Assembly (NCBI RefSeq): GCF_000209165.1
Contig: NC_009045.1
Span: 434,001 to 498,000 of the forward strand
Reading direction: 5' to 3'
Source of the DNA: Scheffersomyces stipitis CBS 6054
Taxonomy: Eukaryota > Ascomycota > Pichiomycetes > Serinales > Debaryomycetaceae
Length of the DNA stretch: 64,000 nucleotides
Shown here: positions 50,560 to 60,429 of the stretch, in pieces
How positions within the stretch are numbered: the stretch's first letter is position 1
How the letters are laid out: each line of letters begins with the position of its first letter
Notes under the pieces: model-generated
Databases searched by the model: none
What the model was told of the DNA's origin: nothing
The model's input: the letters and a program-made list of their open reading frames with translations, nothing else
Translations under genes and position numbers: made by a program

Positions 50560-52281
50560 TTAGTAAGAGGAAACACCCGAGGAAACACCAATTGGAGCGA
50601 CGACAGGGTCAAAAACATTAGGGTTCAAATCGGAGTCAGACAAAGCCAACTGGGCGTCGGTCCAAATATGTTCAATTGGAGCAGCGTCGCGCTCACCAAC
50701 ACCACACAAACCGCCGTTTCTTTCCCAGTCGCTGATTCTGCTCAAGTTCAACTCGTTGAACACAGAATCAACAGCCTCAATCAATTGGTTGGAGAGTTCG
50801 GGACCGTGACCGGGAGTAGGGGTGATTCTCAATCTCTCTTCACCAATAGGAACGGTGGGGAAGTTGATAGCCTGGACATATATGTCGTGCTTGTTCAACA
50901 ATAAGTCCGAAGCCTTCTTAGCATCAGCAGCATTTCCAATCAAAACAGGAACAATGTGCGCTGGGTTGGGCATGACGGGAATACCGATGGCATTCAAGTT
51001 GTTCTTGACGTATCTAGTGTTCTTCTGCTGGGCAATTCTGTCCTGCAAAGTGGCTCTCTGGTATCTGATCGAAGCACTGGAACCGGCCATGATGGCTGGA
51101 GGCAACGACGTGGTGAAGATGAAGCCTGGTGCATAAGATCTGAACCAGTCGATCATGCTGGCCTTACCAGTGATATAGCCACCAACCGTACCGAAAGCTT
51201 TACCTAAAGTACCGGTGACCATATCGACTCTACTCATGACGGTTTTAATGTCTGGATGTTCAATTCCAGACTTCAAATGAGCTTCAAAGTTCAAGTGCTC
51301 GGCTACACCAGCCCCATGGGGACCGTACATACCTACAGCATGAACTTCGTCCAAGAAGGTCAAGGCTCCATACTTTTCAGCCAAGTCGCAAATTGCTTCA
51401 ATGGGAGCGATGGAGCCACACATGGAGTAGACGGACTCGAAAGCGATCAACTTGGGAGTCGACTTGGGATACTGAGCCAATTTGGCTTCCAAGTCAGCTA
51501 AGTCGTTGTGCTTGAAGATATGCTTCTTAGCTCTAGAATTCTTGATTCCCTGGATCATGGAGGCATGGTTCAAGACATCGGAGAAAATGACCAAGTCCTT
51601 GATCTTCTGTCCAAAAAGTGACAACACAGCATCATTACAAACGAAACAGGACGAAAATACCAACGCCGCCTCATGCTTATGCAAAGCAGCGAGTTCCGAC
51701 TCCAATTTGATGGCATGGACGTTGTGGCCGGCAATGTTTCTCGTACCACCAGCACCGGAACCGTACACTTCCAAGACCCTCTTCATCTCGTTGAGGGTGT
51801 TAGTGTTTTTGCCCATACCGAGGTAGTCGTTAGAACACCAGACGGTAACCCTGTCTTCCTCATTGGAGCGATGAGCCTTGGGGAAGTCTTGGGCCAAACG
51901 GTTGATGTTGTTGAAGAAACGATAGGACTTGTCTTCTCTCTTTCTGTGCAATTCGTCTGCCATGTAGCCGTGGAAATCAAATGCTGATTCGTTGCTACCA
52001 AGACTGATGTCACTAGCAGTGAGATCTTCACCTTTGAATGCGTAAGGAGAAGAAGCTGTAGCAGAGGATGTGGCAGCAGTCGAGGCAGTGGCTCTAGCGG
52101 GACGTGTAGCACTGGAATAGTTTCTTTCCTGAGCTCTCATGGCAGCTCCCATGAATGGGCATTGACGAGCCTGGCTAGCCAATCCTCCGGAAGACGATCT
52201 CGAGATCTGACGCAAAGTCTGAGCACTCGAAGCCTTGACGAATGGACACACGGCCATAGAGGCCCTGGTTAAGGACTCCAT
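50560..52281 (-). CDS. HEM1: 5-aminolevulinate synthase (mitochondrial)
   Basis: 573 residues. PLP enzyme condensing glycine and succinyl-CoA, first step of heme synthesis, in the matrix. The N-terminus is a mitochondrial presequence and carries two Cys-Pro heme-regulatory motifs (VCPF at residues 11-14, QCPF at 40-43), which let heme limit import or activity in the family. Core motifs are present: [32 protein letters not shown] [23 protein letters not shown], and the PLP lysine in [13 protein letters not shown]. Yeast Hem1 is 548 residues. A CCAAT box (52796-52800), a Hap2/3/5 site, lies about 515 bp upstream. The ORF stops 1 nt before the small ORF described separately. Confidence 0.96.
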   Translation of the reverse strand: MESLTRASMAVCPFVKASSAQTLRQISRSSSGGLASQARQCPFMGAAMRAQERNYSSATRPARATASTAATSSATASSPYAFKGEDLTASDISLGSNESAFDFHGYMADELHRKREDKSYRFFNNINRLAQDFPKAHRSNEEDRVTVWCSNDYLGMGKNTNTLNEMKRVLEVYGSGAGGTRNIAGHNVHAIKLESELAALHKHEAALVFSSCFVCNDAVLSLFGQKIKDLVIFSDVLNHASMIQGIKNSRAKKHIFKHNDLADLEAKLAQYPKSTPKLIAFESVYSMCGSIAPIEAICDLAEKYGALTFLDEVHAVGMYGPHGAGVAEHLNFEAHLKSGIEHPDIKTVMSRVDMVTGTLGKAFGTVGGYITGKASMIDWFRSYAPGFIFTTSLPPAIMAGSSASIRYQRATLQDRIAQQKNTRYVKNNLNAIGIPVMPNPAHIVPVLIGNAADAKKASDLLLNKHDIYVQAINFPTVPIGEERLRITPTPGHGPELSNQLIEAVDSVFNELNLSRISDWERNGGLCGVGERDAAPIEHIWTDAQLALSDSDLNPNVFDPVVAPIGVSSGVSSY

Positions 52282-54518
52282 CTTTCTTGGAAAAAAGTGA
52301 AAAACGGGGTACGGCTGGAAACGTTGAAGAAATTAAAGATTATTGAGACGATACTTGTTCAATAAAATTCAATATCAATGAAAAATTTGAATGTCTTTTT
52401 TTGTTTTTTTTGTCGTTTGCTTACAAACTAGAATAGATACACCAGAGACAAGTACTCGTTACACCTACAGAGTCCAGAAGTTCGATTCTGCTTCTCTAGA
52501 AAGAAACCTAAACTAGTTGAAAAATCTTGTTTAATATATACACTGTAAGCTTCAGCGGAGAAAAATTTGAGCGGTGCGGCTTGACCTGTTTAGGCAATCC
52601 TGTCCAGGAAGTCTACCAATAAAGGCTCGGAAAAAGCACAGGCTGTTTGGGGTAGGTCATCTTGGCCAGAGTGTGACTAAAGTTGAATTGCCTTGTGTTT
52701 TGATTTTGCGGCAGGTATTTGCCATAGTTAACATCGAGTCTGCTATTTATGGGCTCTGCCTTCTGTTTTGACCGGGGATTGAGAGTCTCTTCTAACCAAT
52801 GAGCAAGCACCATTGCAGGATGAGCTACTTCCGGAAACTCGCCAAAAAAAACCTACATAGTACCCTTCAAACCCCGGAAACGGACGCTCTTGCTATTGTG
52901 CTACCTCCGGCTCACTAATAGAGCCTTAGCAATTGGCCCGCTACCTGACAAGGCAGAGACTTGAAGATGGCATATCACGTGCAATTAGTCACAATACATT
53001 ATACAGAAATCACGTGAATTTCTATAAATCGTATGATGTTGTTTTCATTTGTGTTAGCATCGATTCTGGCGGTTCAACTGAGATGAAGAGGGGCAAGGGC
53101 CGGTTTTAAGTCATTGAGGAAGCGTGAGAGTCTAACTGAAAAAAAGAGAGAAAGGAAAAAGGGGTTGCACGTCTCTCTACACGGTTATCATCTTAGACTA
53201 CGAAAATCAATTCTCAAATCTGCCCACTTACCTATGAGCAATTAAGAATGAGAACAGGGTTTACTAGAATCATAGGTAAGAAGTTCAATATACCGTAAGA
53301 ATGGGCTAACCCTCCGCTTTAGATATAACCTAGTTTAGAGTTCGCAGAATTCATAGTTCTGTTTTGGGAAGCCTGCAACATTGCCATTTGACAGATCTAC
53401 TACTGTGGTGGTTATAATGGTGCAATATATAATTAGCAAAATCCGTAGAAATACAAGACGAAAGACTGTTTCCAAGGAACAAACCGAAAATGCTTGAATG
53501 TTGTTCTGCGAACTCTCCACAAGATGCCAACAGATAGAATTTCCCAACGAAAATTGTAGACGCAGAACGGATGGAGAATAGGCGAAGGTCGTGTCATCCA
53601 ATGGAATTCACTGGGCCTCTGAAATCAGGAGAGCAAAGTTCTAGATGCGAGGTCGGGTCCAGGAGTTTTGAGATCCTTAGAAAAGAAGGATCATGACACA
53701 TGTGGGCTATTCTCACGTTACTTCTCTATCGACGTGATTACTCTGTCAGTTTAGTGACTGTACTCAATTGAATCTGACTCATGACGCTTAAGGTTTGTTG
53801 AGTTAATGGGAAGGGCTCGATGGAACTTGCATGAACACTTTGTCAAGCAGATGCAAAACATCATTCAAACATGGAAAAATAGAGTGCAAAATCCATAATC
53901 CCACCCCTTACAGAGTATGTAAAATTATGGGGAGCTTACAGAAACCAGACCACTGTTTGAACTACTTTGCACAGACGGTACTTTAGGAGAACACATACAC
54001 AGACACTATACAGACCTTTTACTATACAGAGGATACATTCCACAAGCCAAGGAAGGAACCCTTGATTCCCTACTTCTGGACAAGAGCCATTGGCAGAGAC
54101 ATTTGCCTTAAAATTTGAGTCAGGTGATGTCAAGTTAGCAGCGACTGCTAGTCATCAAATTTCCCCACAAAATGCGACTGTTTGGGATAGAGTTACCGGG
54201 CCATCCCCCATATAGCAGCTGAGCCAAAAAAAATAGGGATACTATACACGAAGAATCTCGGCCTGGCCATTGTCATACACCATTGTACAGGGGCTTTTTT
54301 AGTGCCCTACATCAGTTGGTGTAAGCAATTCAAAAGCTTACTGTGACCATGCATTGGAACGGGGTAGTGAAAAATTGTTGAATCAGGCTACTTCTGTCTA
54401 GACCGGGGAACCAGCATTTAAGGCAACCTCCCCGTCGTATATTGAGTTTATCATAGGGGTATAAGAGACGTACAGCCCCTAAGCAATATAAATAGAGACT
54501 ATTCGAATATTTTGCCAA
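52282..54518. promoter_or_regulatory. divergent promoter region (HEM1 / ADH)
   Basis: 2.24 kb between outward-facing genes with no supported ORF. Features: CCAAT at 52796-52800, two ATCACGTG-type sites (near 52977 and 53011), CCCCAC/CCCC boxes near 53900, 54160 and 54420-54435 (Mig1/Adr1-like, weak), and the ADH TATA box. Confidence 0.5.
54487..54494 (+). promoter_or_regulatory. TATA box TATAAATA of the ADH gene
   Basis: TATAAATA is only 25 bp before the first ATG (54519) but 103 bp before the second in-frame ATG (54597). Yeast transcripts usually start 40-120 bp downstream of TATA, so most mRNA should begin after the first ATG. Confidence 0.6.
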
Positions 54519-55607
54519 ATGTTTTCTTCACGTACAGCACTCACTCACACTGCTGTCAAGCTAGGCTATTCTATCAGCAGAAATTTAGTTAGAGCAATGT
54601 CTATTCCTGCTACACAATATGGTTTCGTCTTCACCAAAAAGGACGGTTTAAAAATTCGCGAGAACATGCCTGTTCTCGAACCCAAGGCTGACCAAGTCTT
54701 GCTTAAAGTCGACGCAGTAGGATTGTGTCACTCCGACCTTCATGCCATCTACGACGGCTTCGACTTTGGTGACAATTACGTTATGGGCCACGAAATCGCC
54801 GGCACCATTGTCAAGAAGGGAGCCATGGTCGACTTTTGGGACCTAAACACCCGTGTTGCCTGTTTTGGTCCAAACTCCTGTGGCCATTGTCAACTTTGTC
54901 GTACTGGTTTTGAAAATGATTGTATCAATGTCGTCAACGGCTGGTTTGGATTAGGTAAAAACGGAGGCTACCAGCAATATTTGTTGGTTGAAAAGCCTCG
55001 TAATTTGGTTGCTATTCCAGACAACGTCGAGCTGTCCGATGCAGCTGCCATTACCGACGCTTTGTTGACCCCCTACCATGCCATGAGATTAGCTGGTGTT
55101 AGATCAGGCACGAAGCTCTTGCAAATTGGTGCTGGAGGATTGGGAGTAAATGGTATTCAGATTGCTAAAGCATTTGGAGCTCAAGTCACTGTTATCGACA
55201 AAAAGCCCGAGGCTGTAGACGTCGCTAAGAGCCTAGGCGCAGATGAAGTATATTCTGCACTTCCTGAATCAACCAGTCCGGGAAGTTTCGATGTTGCTAT
55301 CGACTACGTTTCTACTCAAGGCACTTTCGACACTTGTCAAAAGTACGTCAGATCTAAGGGTAATATTGTTCCCGTTGGATTGGCCGCTCCAAGAATTTCG
55401 TTTAACTTGGGAGATTTGGCCCTTAGAGAAATCAATGTCCTTGGTAGCTTCTGGGGTACATCATCCGACTTGAAGGAATGTTTCGATTTGGTCAGCAAGG
55501 GCAAAGTCAAACCTAAGGTGACTGTTGCTCCATTGAAGCAATTGCCTGAATACATTGTCAAGTTACAGAATTCGGCCTACGAAGGTAGAGTCGTGTTCAA
55601 GCCATGA
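54519..55607 (+). CDS. zinc-dependent secondary alcohol dehydrogenase, possibly dual-targeted
   Basis: 362 residues from 54519, or 336 from the second ATG at 54597 (MSIPATQYGFVF). Medium-chain zinc ADH close in wording to the Candida parapsilosis secondary alcohol dehydrogenase/carbonyl reductase: GLCHSDLH and GHE (catalytic zinc), CFGPNSCGHCQLC...C (structural zinc), and the Rossmann GAGGLG with LALREINVLGSFWG. It oxidises secondary alcohols or reduces ketones with NAD(P). The first 26 residues (MFSSRTALTHTAVKLGYSIS) look like a mitochondrial presequence. The TATA position favours the shorter, cytosolic form, with a minor mitochondrial form possible. The start choice is the main doubt. Confidence 0.9.
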   Translation: MFSSRTALTHTAVKLGYSISRNLVRAMSIPATQYGFVFTKKDGLKIRENMPVLEPKADQVLLKVDAVGLCHSDLHAIYDGFDFGDNYVMGHEIAGTIVKKGAMVDFWDLNTRVACFGPNSCGHCQLCRTGFENDCINVVNGWFGLGKNGGYQQYLLVEKPRNLVAIPDNVELSDAAAITDALLTPYHAMRLAGVRSGTKLLQIGAGGLGVNGIQIAKAFGAQVTVIDKKPEAVDVAKSLGADEVYSALPESTSPGSFDVAIDYVSTQGTFDTCQKYVRSKGNIVPVGLAAPRISFNLGDLALREINVLGSFWGTSSDLKECFDLVSKGKVKPKVTVAPLKQLPEYIVKLQNSAYEGRVVFKP

Positions 55608-57129
55608 TTGTCGAACCGAATTTCGGATTTTAAAAGCCTTAGGTTATGTAGCAAGCTACTCGAATGAACAAGAAATGATATTTACGATTACATATCGGAT
55701 ATGTAACTACATAAATGTAGGTGTATTGAGTAGTAGACGCATCCATATGGGCCGCTTCACGGCCCCATACTTCGCCTGCGGACTTTCAATGCTGTTGCCC
55801 GTACGTTCCGCTTCGACTTGAGTGCGCAAAGGACATTGTTAAGTGTTCGCGTTTCAAGTAAAATAATGTCCATATATGTGCCGAGCGTCGGTAGTGCAAA
55901 TCTGCCAGATCTCCGATGATAGATACATCGTAGATTTAGCATTCCATAGTCATGTACGCCACCGCAGATTGCCTCACGAGACTATAATCATAATCAAGAC
56001 GTAATTAGAAGGTTACAGTGACCAAAAAGGAAGAAAACGAGCTATCGGACAGCCAAACAACCAAAAATATAGGGCGTCTTACAATGCCGTGGAGTTTGCC
56101 AGTGCACCAGATGGAAAAATCTGACTGCAGATATTTTTTGATAAAATCCATAATTTTTCCGGCACCCTAACTGTTGAAGTAAAAAATATTTGTCATGCAA
56201 GTTTTTTTTTTGCCTCCCTCCATCTCGGTTGACTAAGAGAGTACTTTTGAACGGCATTGGTCGGACTATGGACTAACTGTGGCGGGGACCATTCATAACT
56301 TAAGCTATATGAAATTAGAAGCTATACCCATGCTAGTGACCGCAGATGCAAATAGCCTTATACTGTGGAGATCGGATAATTAATTAGAAATGACGTTAAC
56401 TTCCAATTAACCGACTCTAAATAACCACCGTTAGAAAGAACTTTTTTATTATTGCCAAGTGCACCATTTCGTAATACAGTTACATCACTTAGTGTAGATT
56501 ATCTTGGAAATTTCGTGGGGTTGGAATGGTACTGCGAAAAAGATCTCCCATGAAACAAGATAAGAGGTAGCACGCTCAGTACGTCATAGGTTCCGTATCA
56601 GTTGAGAGTACACTTGCGTGGAGGTCTCAATTCGGAAATATCCAGACGCATTCCATGCTTAAAGCGCAGATACTAACTCCATCAGTAAGAGTTGGGTCCT
56701 ACGGCGTTTGTGAAGGATGCACATTTAGAACCATGCCACGAGCTGAAGGCAGACTGAAAGGGGGTGAAACGACGTAGGAATTATCGATGAATCTGGAAAT
56801 GTAGGGGCATAAATCGTCTGACCTGCAAACACAATATTCTGGTTAAGGCACATGAAAGGCAGATTCTTATCAGCGTGATTTGACTGGAGCCAGAACAATG
56901 ATTTATCGCACTCTATTGTCCTTCGGATTTCAACCACAGCGGGGCATCCTACGGTGGAACTTCTTGTCCGACGACTTTTCGGTGAAACTGACAATTTTTC
57001 TTAACTGCGTTGTTACGTATAAGGATACCGTGGAAAATACGTCAAACCTTCAAGTAGTCAAACAAGAAATTCATGACGAAACCAAGAAATTATGTCAATC
57101 GCCCGAGTGTAAGGTTGATAGGAACAATT

Positions 57130-57429
57130 GATAAGGGTACATCAAGTGGCTCCAATGCCAGGCCATAGATACCCTCCAAATATTTAAGAGATAATACGAA
57201 CGCAAGCATTGTCAAATCGCCTTGTTGCGACTCACTTCCATGTCAGACTCAACAGCCTATCTCATCACCCAACCCAGCATTATTATTTATGCCTTCATGT
57301 ACTTGCTCAACTGGTTCCGAAAAAGTAAAAAATTATTGGTGCCGCACCATAGTTAAGCTCGACTGAATGAACGTTTCTTTTTGTGGCAATCTCACTACTG
57401 TGTTATCGCGTAATGGATAATTTTTTATC
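57130..57429. promoter_or_regulatory. cluster of five GATA sites upstream of PTR2
   Basis: GATAAG at 57130-57135; GATAA at 57190-57194 and 57416-57420; TTATC at 57403-57407 and 57425-57429. Nitrogen-catabolite GATA factors (Gln3/Gat1 type) often act on paired sites like the last three, and peptide transport genes are typical targets. Confidence 0.6.
57240..57356 (+). CDS. candidate 38-residue membrane peptide upstream of PTR2
   Basis: ATG at 57240, stop at 57354-57356. The peptide starts MSDSTAYLITQPSIIIYAFM, has one hydrophobic segment (about residues 6-26) followed by a basic WFRKSKK, and resembles small single-pass membrane peptides in layout (compare proteolipids of the Pmp1 kind, with no sequence match claimed). 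A TATTTAA lies about 60 bp upstream. It could be a small gene, an upstream ORF on a PTR2 leader, or chance. Confidence 0.25.
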   Translation: MSDSTAYLITQPSIIIYAFMYLLNWFRKSKKLLVPHHS

Positions 57430-57713
57430 AGAAGCCATCTTTTTTTGCAATTGACGTTGTACACAGGAAATCCAGCTGCAATTGCAAATCCCCAAACCTC
57501 GATATTAGGGAATGCCACTAAGTCCCACTAGCCTCCACCCAGATCTGGCTACGGATACTATCTCTGCAATATGTACGGCTTCAATTGGTTATCTTGAGTT
57601 TTTCGGCTTTTTGTTCATTCTCCAGAAATATAAAAGGAATCATATTTTCCCTTTGTTCTTGGATATTGTATTCTGTTGTTCCTTAGAGTTCTCTATTCTC
57701 ATTAAGAAATATA

Positions 57714-59627
57714 ATGTCAGACATTAAGAAGGCCAGCTCCTCGGAATCTCTCCAGGCTGTCGACGAAAAAATTGGCCACATCGCCATTAACGATATTGAC
57801 AAAGAAATCTCCTCTGGTGACGACTACGATTTCAATGATGCAAACAACTACTCAACCCACTACGTTGATGAATTCAACCCAAAGGGTTTGAGAATCCCAA
57901 CTGACGAAGAATCTGAAACCCTTAGAAGAATCTTGGGTAGAGCTTCTTACGCCTCTTACTTGATCTGTTTGTGTGAGTTGGCCGAAAGAGCCTCTTACTA
58001 TTCGGTTACTGGTATCTTGTCTAACTTTATTCAAAGACCAATGCCAAAAGACTCTCCTCACGGATGGGGTGCTCCAGCTGATAGAAACTCGAGTGTTTCT
58101 GCTGGTGCTTTGGGCCAAGGTCTTCAAGCTGCTAACGCTCTTACCCTTTTGCTTACTTTCCTCGCTTACTGTGTTCCATTGTATGGTGGTTTCGTTGCTG
58201 ATACCAGAATTGGTAAGTTCAAGGCTATTTGGGTTGGTGTTATTGCTGGTTTTGTTTCCCACGTTTTGTTCGTTATTGCTGCCATCCCATCTGTTCTTAA
58301 GCACGGTGATGCTGCTATGGCTCCAACCGTTCTTGCTATCATTACCTTAGCTTTCGGTACTGGTTTCATCAAGCCAAACTTGTTGCCTCTTCTTATGGAC
58401 CAATACAGAGAAAAGACCGATGTCGTCAAAGTCTTGCCATCTGGTGAAAAGGTCATTGTCGATCGTCAAAAGACCTTGGAAAGAATGACTTTGATCTTCT
58501 ACTGGGCTATTAACATTGGTGCTTTCTTCCAATTGGCCACTTCTTACTGTGAAAGAGACGTTGGTTTCTGGTTGGCTTTCTTCGTTCCTATTATTATGTA
58601 CTTGGTCTTGCCAGTTGTCTTGGTCTTCTTGCAAAGCAGATTGGTCAGAGACTCTCCAAAGGGTTCTGTTCTTGAAACTGCTTGGAAGGTTACCAGAGTT
58701 ACTTTCTCTAAAGGCTGGATCAGCAGATGGAGAAACAACACCTTGTGGGAATACGCCAAGCCATCTAACATGCTCGAAAGAGGTAGAGAATTCTACAACG
58801 AAAAGAAGAAGACACCAATCACCTGGGATGACCAATGGGTTTTGGACATTAAACAAACTGTCAACTCTTGTAAGATTTTCATCTACTTCCCAATCTTTAA
58901 CTTGGCTGATGGTGGTATTGGATCTGTTCAAACCTCTCAAGCTGGTGCCATGACTACTAACGGTGTTCCAAACGATTTGTTCAACAATTTCAACCCATTG
59001 ACGATTATTATCTTGATTCCAATTCTTGACTACATTGTATACCCAATCTTGAGAAAGTATAGAATTGAATTCCGTCCAGTTTGGAGAATTTGGCTTGGTT
59101 TCATTTTGGCTGGTTCTTCTCAAATCGCTGGTGCCATCATTCAATGGAAAGTTTACAAAACCTCGCCATGCGGTTACTACGCTACTACATGTGATGAATT
59201 TTCTCCATTGTCTGCTTGGCAAGATGTTTCTTTGTACATTCTTTCCGCTGCTGGTGAATGTTTTGCTATGACTACTGCTTACGAATTGGCCTACACTCGT
59301 TCTCCTCCACACATGAAGGGTCTTGTTATGGCTTTGTTCTTATTTACCTCTGCCATCTCTGCTGCCATTTCGCAGGCTATTACTCCAGCTTTGATTGACC
59401 CACACTTAATCTGGCCTTTCGCTGGTATTGCCATTGCTACTTTCATTGCTGCTTTCATGTTCGTTTACCAATTCAGAAACTTGCACAAGGAAATGGAAGA
59501 AGAAAGAATTATCAGAGAAGCTTTGGACCATTCTGAAAGAGACAGAGATCTCATCTCGCACGGTGGAATTGACAACGATAACAACTTGCAAGCCGTTACC
59601 TCCATCAAGTCTGCTGTTGGCAAATAA
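57714..59627 (+). CDS. PTR2: di/tripeptide proton symporter
   Basis: 637 residues, about 12 membrane segments, POT/PTR family. The PTR2 signature is present: ERASYYSVTGILSNFIQ (compare ERFSYYG), GTGFIKPNLLPLLMDQY in the second signature, FYWAINIGAFF and the C-terminal ASAGECF-like SAAGECFAMTTAYELAYTR. N- and C-termini are charged and cytoplasmic. It imports small peptides at the plasma membrane. Codon use is very biased (TTG, GGT, GCT), the strongest in the window, so the gene is likely highly expressed; this bias also leaves a 321-codon stop-free antisense frame that is not a gene. Confidence 0.96.
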   Translation: MSDIKKASSSESLQAVDEKIGHIAINDIDKEISSGDDYDFNDANNYSTHYVDEFNPKGLRIPTDEESETLRRILGRASYASYLICLCELAERASYYSVTGILSNFIQRPMPKDSPHGWGAPADRNSSVSAGALGQGLQAANALTLLLTFLAYCVPLYGGFVADTRIGKFKAIWVGVIAGFVSHVLFVIAAIPSVLKHGDAAMAPTVLAIITLAFGTGFIKPNLLPLLMDQYREKTDVVKVLPSGEKVIVDRQKTLERMTLIFYWAINIGAFFQLATSYCERDVGFWLAFFVPIIMYLVLPVVLVFLQSRLVRDSPKGSVLETAWKVTRVTFSKGWISRWRNNTLWEYAKPSNMLERGREFYNEKKKTPITWDDQWVLDIKQTVNSCKIFIYFPIFNLADGGIGSVQTSQAGAMTTNGVPNDLFNNFNPLTIIILIPILDYIVYPILRKYRIEFRPVWRIWLGFILAGSSQIAGAIIQWKVYKTSPCGYYATTCDEFSPLSAWQDVSLYILSAAGECFAMTTAYELAYTRSPPHMKGLVMALFLFTSAISAAISQAITPALIDPHLIWPFAGIAIATFIAAFMFVYQFRNLHKEMEEERIIREALDHSERDRDLISHGGIDNDNNLQAVTSIKSAVGK

Positions 59628-60429
59628 GCAAGCATGTTCTGCAAAATTCAATTCTCCTACGCATTTAATTCACATCATTACGTTACATTGGGCTAATTAT
59701 TAATGTACAAATATTTAATATAATTTAATAGAACTTGTAAGTTTTAAGGATTGTTCATTGGTTCTAGTATTCACCTGAGTGCAAGTTCCGTTGAAAAGAT
59801 TGTAGATTTCGGAAAAGTTGCCCAATTGAGCCGCGGATTAATTAGGTGTTGCTAAGGCTTCAGTTTCAGAATCTACTGTACCGAGCATATTTGTAAAATA
59901 TTTGTAAGGAATTGCTTTTGTCAGACAGGAACCTCAAATATCACACAAATATCACACAAATATCTCGTTTCCACTTTATCATTTTGGTTAAATCCAGAGT
60001 GCCACAGCTTATCGTAAAAATTCTTCTCACTCATTGGCCATAATAGATTCCTTTCACATGAAGTTCAGACACGAACTGATAAATGCACGCTTGCAAGAAA
60101 AGCAACCAATAAGATGTAAATCACATATGAAAGCTATCATATCTTTTGAGCGAAAGCTTAGTCACACTGACTGAGGGAACTTTCATTGCTATATCCATTT
60201 CGGCGAAGAATTTGATTTGAAATATTATATCTAATTTTACGAGAAAAGAAACTTGCATATTATGGTTGTATGATAAACACATTTAAAAAATATTGTTAAA
60301 AGTCATTTTCTATTCAAAAATTCTAGATAAGGATAGAGATTGAAGACGAGCTTCAGTCTTGAAAAGGGGTATTCAAAGGTAGCGTAGACGAAGTAAAACT
60401 AAAAACTTTTCTCTTTTTTTGCACTTCAA
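59628..60429. other. convergent 3' region (PTR2 / acid phosphatase)
   Basis: 802 bp between convergent genes; AT-rich with a short tandem repeat. Presumed terminators, no gene. Confidence 0.45.
59936..59964. repeat. 11-bp tandem repeat, 2.6 copies
   Basis: AAATATCACAC at 59936-59946 and 59947-59957, then AAATATC at 59958-59964, in the convergent region between PTR2 and the phosphatase. Confidence 0.85.

Larger units (their letters stand above)
55608..57713. promoter_or_regulatory. long intergenic region with PTR2 promoter
   Basis: 2.1 kb between two plus-strand genes. The right 600 bp hold several GATA sites and a candidate small ORF (57240-57356). The left part shows only weak ORFs (55555-55821, 56880-57131). 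T-rich tracts near 56200-56220 and 57433-57450. Confidence 0.5.

Noticed and set aside
52465..52500. Possible tRNA B-box (AGAAGTTCGATTCTGCT)
   Set aside because: The T-stem does not pair fully and no A-box or acceptor stem is found at the right distance.
58347..59312. 321-codon antisense ORF inside PTR2
   Set aside because: PTR2 has extreme codon bias, which leaves few antisense stops. The product is Asn/Gln/Ser/Trp-rich and family-free.
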